DNA from: Sordariomycetes sp. S80-01Y
Taxonomy: Eukaryota; Ascomycota; Sordariomycetes
Length of the DNA stretch: 64,000 nucleotides
Reading direction: 5' to 3'
NCBI GenBank assembly: GCA_037042185.1
Contig: JAXQJY010000030.1
Span: forward strand, 1,488,001-1,552,000
The translations under genes and the position numbers were made by a program. Positions 55,865 to 64,000 of this stretch are shown here, one piece after another (position 1 is the first letter of the stretch; each line of letters starts with the position of its first letter). The notes beneath the pieces are model-generated. The model was not told the origin of the DNA. It searched no databases and was given only the letters and a program-made list of their open reading frames with translations.

Positions 55865-58800
55865 ATGGCCCGCTCACTCCTCGTGATAGCGGCCGTGGCC
55901 AGCTTGGCGCGTGCAATGAAGCACGAAGCTTTTGCCTTGCCAAATGGCGATTGGGCCGGTGTAGATGGGAACTGGTCGACTGTTCAGTTCAACATCGGCT
56001 CGGATGCGCAGCCGGTTCATGTTCTCGTTGGCACCGCGCTGTCGGAATTCTGGGCTGTTGGGCCAGGAGGCTGCTATCCCAGTGCGTCAAACAATCGTAC
56101 TTCGAGGTGCGTTTCCGCTGACAATTTGCAGACGAACCGCACTGCTCTGATGCGAGAGGGGGGCTTTATAATCCCGATGATTCAAATGACTGGCATGATC
56201 TAGGGATATGGCATCTTGGTCTTGATTACCTGGGGTTTAGCGGCAACGGGCACTACGGCTTCGACAAAGTTGCAACCACCAGCGATATTCAGGGCGGAAA
56301 GGGCTTTTCCATGGACAAAACCCTCATGGCAGCTGTTAATACCACCGAACATTTTCTGGGCATATTTGGGATGGGCATCACCCAAGGCAACTTCGAAAGC
56401 ACTGTCGCCAGGTCACCCATCACCGTTGCTGTTCAGGAGTATGGCCTGATACCAAGTTACAGCTATGGCTACACTGCCGGAGCTCACTATCGCAACATGC
56501 CTGCCTCCGTCACGCTGGGAGGCTACGATGCGGCCCGATTTGTTGACCACAACAACGACTTTACGGTGTCCAAGTCCGACAGTCTTCTCCGGACCTTGGT
56601 TAGGGGTATTCAAGTGTCGAGTGCTGAGGGCCAAGTTGCCCCTGAGGAATGGGGCTCGGACACTCAGCTTCTCTCGCAGATGAACACTTCCTTCACAGCC
56701 TTGATCGACACCTCGATCCCTTTTCTTTATCTCCCCAACAAGGTCTGTGACGCATTCGCTGAAGCGCTGAATATGACCTACCACGACAGCATCGACTTGT
56801 ATGGGCTTTCCAACGACCAGTACCAGGACTTCCGCAGCAAGGATTCTTTCAGCTTCACCTTCAGCTTTTCGAGCACCGACAATAACGACAACTTTGGCGA
56901 GCCTCTGAACGTACCCGGTGTAGTCAACATTACTATACCGATGCAGGCTTTTGTGAGCACAGTCGAGTACCCCTTCTACGACGAAGCCATTGAGTACGGA
57001 GAGCCAGCCCAGCCCTACTTCTCGCTACGCAGGTCAGGGGACAACGAGACATTCATCATTGGGAGGTCGTTCTTTCAGGAAGCTTACCTGCTCACTCAGT
57101 TTGACAAGCAGGTGTTCTCCATACACAGCGCTCTATTCCCAAGCGACCCCATTGGGGAGGCGGACATCGAATCTCTGGTGCAACCCGACAACAGCCCTTA
57201 CCCGCCTCCAGCTGCCACGCGCAGCCACGGCTTGAGTAAGGGTGAGATCGCCGGCATAGTCGTAGGAGCCTCTGCCGCCGTTGTCGTCGCCGTCATTGTT
57301 GTTGGTTGCTGCTGGCGTCGCCGTAGGAACACCCGAATCCACGGCGTCGTCCCCGACTCCGAAGGAGAGAAGCGTTCAACAACCTCAGTGACACCTGAGC
57401 CCGTGCAGAGCAACTCCCCACTGAGTCGAGTCTGGGCAAAACTTGCGCGACGAAACCGTTCGAAGTCGAAACTTCCTTCATCACCCGGCGATGCAAGCCA
57501 GCCTTTGGAGGCTCCGAACACGCAGGTCTATGAGCTGCCCGTTCCTGCTGAACCGGTGGAGCTGCATGCGAACGACGACCACGATGTTGCAGAAGATGGA
57601 GACCTTGGCTTGCAAGGACAGCCGATGAGCGCCTACGAACAACAACGGTTGAGACTGGACAGGCAGCTCGCGGGCCCTGTGCCGGAGTATACGCCTCCAG
57701 AGAATGGGCCGGTGCCACCTTCGGAGAAGACTGCTTATCACTATGAGGCAAGAACTGTGCCGGAGAGGCGCGCCGTTCCTGAACGGTGCCCTGTCCCTTC
57801 ACATGGGTCCGTCTCACCGCAGGCTCCTGATTCAAACAACTCCAACTCCATGCCCTCCAACGAGTCGATGGTTTCGCCCGTCTCTCCTGGGTCAGGATGG
57901 GCCAACAAATCCGACAACTACTCGCCCAATAACACACCGACCCACTCACCAATGGCACCCGACGCGCCTCCAAACCCCCTTTCGTCGCAGCAACCTCGCT
58001 CGCTCCACGATGTTCACGATGTGAGGGAATCATCGGGAGTCTCGGAGCGCTCTGCTTCGCCTTCGAGTATCAATATCTACCCTAGCAACATTCAACGAAC
58101 ACCCATCGATCCCTCGAAGGTTGTCTGCCTTGGTCCTCTGCCCGAGAACGTACATTTGAGGGAACCGTCATCAGTACCCCAGATTATGGGTCCAGATGGT
58201 ACGAGGCTAGATCTACCTGGATTCAACGCTGAGCACAGGGAAGAGTACGAAAGCACGCTGGGGAGCAACTATACGGAAGAGGAGGAGAAGCTGAAGGAGC
58301 ATCAGGCCCAGCTCGCCTCATCACAGCCAGCCGCCCAAGGCTCAATGGCCCCCCATCCTCTCAGTCAAAGTTACTCGTCCAATGAAGACCTGCACTCCCC
58401 TCAAGAGCACACAACTTGGCTTCAAGCGCAAGGATACTACGCACCCACGCCTCAGCCACACAGCACACAGACCCAATCTGGACTCCCCCACCCTCAATCC
58501 CACACTTACCATCATGAACCCTACAGTCAACCCCAACCATACCAACCCGAAGGACTATACCAATCCGCCCAAGAACAGCACCAACTCTCCCAGTGGCAAC
58601 TCGCGGCCCAGGCAGGCAAGCAGCGTCTCCAGGAACAATGGCAGCGTGAAGAGGAAATGCGCCGTCTGGTACGCGTGCGAGCCTCTCAGCAGCAGAATCA
58701 GTACCACGCTCTGAGCCATGTCGAGCATCCGCTGCAGATGACGCATTACGCGCAGACAAGTGGCGCGACGTACATCCCGGGCAGAGACGCGTCTGTGGGT

Positions 58801-58881
58801 GGCGGAGAGATGGAGTTTATACACGTACCGCAGCCGGCGGAGAAGAGATTCAGCTGGGAGGAGGACCGGTCGACGTACTAG
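55865..58881 (+). CDS. Membrane-anchored aspartic-protease-like protein (A1 fold), probably inactive
   Basis: Exons 55865-56081 and 56132-58881 give 988 residues; the 50-nt intron (GTGCGT, GCTGACA, GCAG) joins GGCYP to NEPHCSDARGGLYNP. A signal peptide (MARSLLVIAAVASLARA) precedes a pepsin-like domain at about 30-420. The first catalytic motif, normally DTGS, reads VLVGTALSEFW, with Gly56 where Asp belongs; the second, ALIDTSIPFLYLP, keeps Asp at about 264. Disulphide Cys flank the first lobe. One membrane span lies at about 442-467 (GIVVGASAAVVVAVIVVGCCW), followed by RRRR and a 520-residue, Pro/Gln/Ser-rich cytosolic tail. This looks like a cell-surface receptor or sensor rather than an enzyme; that role is inference. 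Confidence 0.85.
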
Positions 58882-59173
58882 AAGCCGTTTCGACCCATAA
58901 TGTACCTGCTCGGACATATGATGATACTTAATTTTTGGCGTTCATGGTGGGATATAAAGGGGCACTTGGGCAAGAGCACCGGAGTTTGGGAAACAAGGCA
59001 AGATGCCCGATACCTTTGACGAACCAAGTCACATTTTGGTGACAAGTAGAAGCATATACAAAAATCTTCGACTATTTTCTTTAACTTCGCTTGATGTGCT
59101 GTTGTGTCTCGCTAGGAAGCTCCGCGCAACCCCCTGGCCAATGACTGCGGCGCAGATGTTGCTTGGAATGCCG

Positions 59174-61043
59174 TTACCAGATCTCTTGCCACCATGTCAG
59201 CTTATTCAAGACGTCTTCCCGCGCCTTCCTCTCGTCCTCATCTCTGGCACCGCTCTTATAGCCCTCAAAGACAGCTTCCTTGCAAGCATCAGCCATCTTG
59301 GTCGAGCCACCACAGACCGCAAATATTGCGTCCTGATCTATGAAGTCTGATATTCTGCCTCTCTCAGTTTCGAGTAGATGTTGAACGTAGACCTTGCTGT
59401 CTTGATCCCTCGAAAATGCGGTGAAGAGCTCTAATTCGCCAGCATCAACCAACCCCTGCCACTCCTTTTCGAAAAAGAAGTCCTGCTCGCGGTTACGGTT
59501 TCCAAAGAAAAGGAGGGTTGGCCCGTGGTCATTGTGTGTCAGGCGCTCGTGTATGAGACATCGTACGGGGGCAACGCCAGTACCCGTTGCCATGGCTATC
59601 AGGGGCCGCCGGGCGTTTGTTGACCCATGGATGGGACTGAGGACGGGCTTCCGGGTGACGGTCAAAGATGAGGGTACGGGAAGGCTGGCGAGATAGCGTG
59701 AACAGAGTCCCTGACGTGGACGACGGAGGATTGTTCTGTACTTGACCAGAGCGACCAGCAAGTCAACTTTCGTCTTGCCGTCCGAGGTGGCAGAAGTTGC
59801 ACCGCCGTTAGCAATGCTGAAATCGCGGCCTCGAATAAGCGGAAATATGTCGAGTAGTCTCTCAGCTGGTATCCGTACAGACGTGAACTCTTCCAGTACC
59901 TCTAGGATACTCCTCTTCGTGCGCGTGGCGTAATCGAAGTATTCATCGATGTACAAGTTCTGGGTAAACTCCAGCAGGCGATCTTTATGGTATTGATCAT
60001 CGGTGAAATAGGACATGTTCTTTAAGAACGATCTTCGTGGTATAGCTGTGAAGTCTATGTTCTCTAATAGAAGGTTTCGTAATGTGCTTGGCTCCGGCGC
60101 GAACATGGTCCGCGGCAGTGACGGACACAGAGATAAGTCCAGGGGTGTGTCGGCAATGGAGGTCCAGTCCATGAGGTCGATGAGTCTTTCGACGTCCTCG
60201 GGAAAGTTCTTTGGGTAGATAGTCAAGCAATCTCCAGGATGTGTCTGAAAGTCCTTGGCAGGGATGCTGAAGGTTGCAAGACGCACATCTTGCCAGTGTG
60301 TCGACGGTGTAAGTCGGTTATTGGCTGTCAGGGTTGCTTTATGGCCGTTGGGTATTGGGAGGAGGCGGCTTGGAGGCGGGCCATTGAGTAAGGGGCCATC
60401 CCTCTTGGTGACACCGTTGCTTGGCGAGTGAGCAGCATTGAGTGCGGGTGCGAGGGACCATCGTGGAGGCAAGACCTGGCTTTCTGGAACGGGCTCGAGT
60501 CCTGGCGGACAAGGGTATTCGGCTAGCATGTGCTTCTGAAGCGGCTCAAACCAGTTCGAGAAGGCTCCCTCTATGCCGTCGTCAAATTGCTCGTCAGCTT
60601 CCGCGTTTTGGTAAAAGGGATTCGCCCCCAGCTGCTCTAGTCTCTTGATAAGCTTTCTCGCCGCCCAGTTAAACTTGAGGTATGTGCTGTCTCCAAGGCC
60701 GAAGCAGGTATATTTAACCGAGGCCAGACAGCCTGGAGGGAGCCTCTTGCGCAGTAGCTTCTTCCAGAAGAGAAGGGAATTGTGAGGCATGTCACCTTGC
60801 CCAGTAGTTGAGATGACGAAGAAGACCAGCTGATACTGCAGCAGAGAGTTCTGTGACGCGTGTCAGTATTCGTCGAGGAACAGGCGTAGAGTCTCGTACC
60901 AAGTCAACTGAATCGAGCTCATCGACGTCAGTCCTAAAGTGCAGTCTCGAGCACAGTCTCCCAAGATCCTCTGCCATGTCCTGTGCATTGCCCGTCTCGG
61001 ATCCATAGAGGATGAGGGCGCTTCTGTCGATGTCGGCTGCCAT
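59174..61043 (-). CDS. tah18: NADPH-dependent diflavin oxidoreductase Tah18/NDOR1
   Basis: Exons 61043-60900 and 60850-59174 give 606 residues; the 49-nt intron (GTACGA, CACAG) joins VDELDSVDL to NSLLQYQLVFF. The flavodoxin-like FMN domain (about 1-150) has LYGSETGNAQDMAEDL, STTGQGDMP and FGLGDSTYLKFNW. The FAD domain (about 215-430) includes the RYLASLPVP region, and the NADPH domain has ATGTGVAPVRCLI, LFFGNRNREQDF, and AVCGGSTKMADACKEAV. The C-terminus ends in Trp (WWQEIW), as in the cytochrome P450 reductase superfamily. Tah18 passes electrons from NADPH to Dre2 for cytosolic iron-sulphur protein assembly and diferric ribonucleotide reductase. It shares an intergenic region with the RNA-binding gene on its right. 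Confidence 0.97.
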
Positions 61044-62408
61044 GGTGTCAGCCTGGCTAGGCGTGTGCTATAAAATCATCGGAGAAGCTCGAGGAGCAAG
61101 ATGCACTTGAAGATGAGCCGTTTTCTGGGGCAACTGAACCGCCAAATGTATGGAGCCAAGCGCCGATGACGGGGCGGCTTTACACTTTTTTTTCGTAGCG
61201 CATCGGGCGACGGCAGGGCAGATCTTATCAATCTCCAGTACATTTCAGATCAAGACTCGGAGTCCAAGTTGCTGACTCGATTTTCCCTTGTCGACCATTG
61301 AGCGAACAGTTGCAGCATCATGATCGGCTGGACTCAATTTGAGTGACTTGATCACGTGGAGGTAACGATGTGGACATGAAGACGATGCCACCTTCCGTCA
61401 TGCGAGTAATTATTGCATTGGTGCGTACTCGCGCGGTAAGCATTCAAGATCGCCGCTGTCATGGTGCTTGGCGATGCGCATCCGCGGAGGAGCAGCTGCC
61501 AGGACCAAAGCAGTTGTTGCCGCTCTGTGAGTTGATCTGAACTTGTGGTCTGATGCGCAAGCGCGCGAAGCGAGAAGCGAGGAGAAAGAGAAAGAGCTTC
61601 TATGCCTCCCAGCAATTTCGCCGACTTATCTTGAACCTACGCTTCGAAAAGAAAGAACTCGTGAGACCCGAGCTTGCTCTTATCATTGTTCAACCAAGCA
61701 CGCAACCGTCTCACTCTCACCGCTCGGTGAGCAACAACAGACAGGGTTCCGACTTAAGGCTCGAATTCAAGCTGAGGTATCTCTCCGTGCTACCGACATC
61801 ACGTCAACCTGATAGGGCTTTCTTGCCACCTTCATTCTCGCTGATAGTGGTCCAAGACCAATTCTCGCGACACGCGGTAGGCTTTCCCTCTTATCCCTGC
61901 TGAAGAGATATCCCTTCCACTGGACAAAGCAAGGACGCCCTGTACATCTCGAACAATGGACGGTCGCGAATCGCAAACCGACAAGTCGGGGAATCGACCC
62001 TCCCCCGAGCCTAATAAAAGTGGAACCGTTCAGGCGAGCCCCTGCCGTTTCGGCAGCCACTGGCCACCGGAAGCCCAGAAGCTCCTGCAGGCGCTGTAGC
62101 AGCTGCAGCTCACGCCTGCACTGCGCTGCGTTGCACGCCTGGAAAATATTTCAGATATCGCGATTCCCAGCTCATCTTCCCCTTTCCTCCCCTTCCTCTC
62201 TCAACACACCTCATTCAGTCAACTTGTGTCTCCGCGCAACGCTCGACGTTTGTCTAACCTCTATCTGTTTCTAGGGCACGAAGCTACCCTGATCAACTTC
62301 CTCCTCATTGCTCACGAGTTCGATTTCTGACGAACTTGTTAATCCCGTCACCTCAAGCACCGACATCGACCTCCAACGTCATATCCACACCTCTCCGACA
62401 CCGCCAAC
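61044..62408. promoter_or_regulatory. Divergent intergenic region, tah18 / sbp1-like
   Basis: 1.36 kb lies between divergent starts. Near the right end, TTGTCTAACCTCTATCTGTTTCTAG (ending 62274) has a branch-like TCTAAC 14 bases before TTTCTAG, so a 5' leader intron of the RNA-binding gene probably ends there. C/T-rich blocks at 62170-62205 fit the leader of a highly expressed gene. The short open frames show nothing protein-like. Confidence 0.5.
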
Positions 62409-63773
62409 ATGTCTGCACCTGCTGCCGCCCCCGTGGACAACCAGGCTCCTGAGGCTGCCACCACCGTTAACGACGTTGCCAACACTCTGAGCAATACCAC
62501 CCTCAATGACAAGGCCGCCGCCAACGAGGCTGCCTCGGCCTCTGCTGCCGAAGGTCGCCGTCTTTACATCGGCAACCTGGCCTATGCGACAACTGAGGGG
62601 GAGTTGAAGGACTTCTTCAAGAGCTATCTTGTGTGAGTGCTATTCCGGACCTCCCTCCGCTGCATTTCGATCGCATATGTCGTCGCAACACGGACGAGCT
62701 GCTCTGACACCGTACTCGTCACCCCTGCTTTGACAGCTGTGCAGCTGGGCATTGCAGCCCCGACACGAACCCCCATCATCGAGCTTTCGCTGACAAGCCC
62801 CCAGCGAGTCCGTTTCCATCCCCAAGAACCCCCGTACCGACCGTCCCGTTGGCTACGCCTTCGTCGACCTCTCGACTCCCACCGAGGCCGAGCGTGCCAT
62901 CGAGGAGCTCTCCGGCAAGGAGATTCTCGAGCGCAAGGTTTCCGTTCAGCTTGCCCGCAAGCCTGAACCCGCTGGTGAGAAGACTGAGGCTGCCGAGGGT
63001 ACTGGCTCCGAGGGCACTCGCCGCCGCGCTTCTGGCCGTGGCCGTGGTCGCGGTCGTGGACGCAACGGCCGAGGTGCCCGTGGTGCCCGTGGCGAGGGCG
63101 AGGATGCTAAGGAGGGCGAGGCTACTGAGGCCGCCCCTGCAACTGCTGAGGCTGCTACTGCCGATGCTGCCACTCAAGAGGTTCACCCTTTGGCCGATAT
63201 CACCAATATTTCCAAGAGCAACACTGACGAGAATGCAAAGAAGGGTAACCAGCAACGCCAGCGCCGTGAGCGTGGCCCCCCCGCTGATGGCATCCCCTCC
63301 AAGACCAAGGTCATGGTTGCGAACCTGCCCTACGATCTGACTGAGGAGAAGGTGAGTGATACAGAAGCGGCAAAAGATGCGACACGAGCTGACAAAACTA
63401 GCTTATTGAGCTCTTCAAGGACTACCAGCCTTCCTCTGCCAAGATCGCCCTCCGCCCCATCCCTCGCTTCATGATTAAGAAGCTCCAAGCTCGTGGCGAG
63501 GCCCGCAAGGGTCGGGGTTTTGGTTTCGTTACCCTGGCCTCCGAGGAACTCCAGAAGAAGGCCGTCGAGGAGATGAATGCCAAGGAAATTGAGGGCCGCG
63601 AGATTGCCGTCAAGGTCGCTATTGACTCCCCTGACAAGACCGACGAGGAGGCCAACGCTCCTGCCGAGGAAACCACTGGTCAGGAGAACACCGAGCCCGC
63701 CAGCACCGAGGAGCCTGCTCCTGCCGCTGCCGCCGACACTACCACTCCTGCTCCCGCTACCACCGCTGCTTAA
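62409..63773 (+). CDS. Two-RRM RGG-type RNA-binding protein, Sbp1-like
   Basis: Exons 62409-62632, 62805-63351 and 63402-63773 give 380 residues; introns of 172 nt (GTGAGT, GCTGACA, CCCAG) and 50 nt (GTGAGT, GCTGACA, CTAG) each interrupt an RRM. An Ala-rich N-terminus leads to RRM1 at about 50-130 (RRLYIGNLAY as RNP2, RPVGYAFVDL as RNP1). A Gly/Arg stretch follows (GRGRGRGRGRNGRGARGARG), then an acidic Ala-rich linker and RRM2 at about 236-325 (KVMVANLPYDL, KGRGFGFVTL), and an Ala/Thr/Glu-rich tail. Two RRMs flanking an RGG segment is the layout of yeast Sbp1, a translation repressor that binds eIF4G through its RGG part. Strong codon bias suggests high expression. Confidence 0.87.
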
Positions 63774-64000
63774 GTCTTCGACTTGGAGCTTCGGCGACAA
63801 TGACCGGCCTGTAATACACTTATGATTTGGCACGGATTTGGACGAATTTCTTTACGACATGCTCGCTACCAAGGTTCGACAAGGGCGTTCACACCTACCT
63901 GGGATCAAGGAGAGGGCATATTTAGATGTGGTCTCTTGCTAGCTTGGGACAGGTGTCTCCCCGCCTTCACTTCTTTTGACAACGCTTAATCTGTCCGCGG

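Noticed and set aside
55865-56203. Short 115-codon form of the protease-like protein ending at 56203
   Set aside because: It reads through an intron; removing 56082-56131 restores the family segment with CSDARGGLYNP and a continuous 988-residue frame.

Overview
The window is nuclear DNA of a filamentous ascomycete (Pezizomycotina, most likely Sordariomycetes). The genes carry short introns of mostly 45-70 nt with GTRNGN donors and CTAAC-like branch sites, coding GC is high, and several proteins belong to lineages restricted to filamentous fungi: a DUF3425 bZIP factor, a GH75 chitosanase with a Cys-rich tail, an SreA-type two-finger GATA factor, a FlbE-like protein and a homeobox/C2H2 factor. 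No genus is claimed. I found no transposon, no virus-like element, and no tRNA or rRNA gene that I can support.

Layout. 0.4-10.5 kb is housekeeping: GET2 (tail-anchored protein insertion), a TMEM135-like membrane protein, elongation factor 2, and an RBM26/27-like (Rmn1-type) RNA-binding protein. 11.5-24.5 kb is mixed: methylenetetrahydrofolate reductase (Met13), a DUF3425 bZIP factor, an unrecognised protein, an MFS transporter of the anion:cation symporter type, a FlbE-like protein, and a secreted chitosanase. 24.8-38 kb is regulatory and chromatin-related: a 1227-residue homeobox plus C2H2 factor with unusual repeats, the SreA-type iron regulator, the COMPASS subunit Bre2/Ash2, a single-membrane-span protein, and the Smc5-6 subunit Nse1. 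38.9-50.8 kb holds the silencing factor Clr2 (divergent from nse1), a three-module Cys-rich protein, 5 kb without a supportable gene, and a large F-box/UIM protein. 51.5-63.8 kb holds a Ser/Thr-rich GPI-type surface protein, a membrane-anchored aspartic-protease-like protein that lacks its first catalytic Asp, the diflavin reductase Tah18, and a two-RRM RGG protein of the Sbp1 type.

Genes are mostly independent units. Several start sites are divergent and share an intergenic region: TMEM135-like/EF2, bZIP/unknown, FlbE-like/chitosanase, sreA/bre2, nse1/clr2, GPI protein/protease-like, tah18/sbp1-like. Three chromatin genes (bre2, nse1, clr2) lie within about 8 kb, which may be coincidence. 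Exon models come from reading frames and splice motifs alone. Where frame, donor, branch site and family resemblance agree they are given with confidence; weaker cases are flagged.

The most interesting item is the homeobox/C2H2 protein. It appears to combine an N-terminal C6-type cysteine cluster, a homeodomain, three zinc fingers and four C-terminal copies of a module resembling the CENP-B/Tc5 helix-turn-helix.
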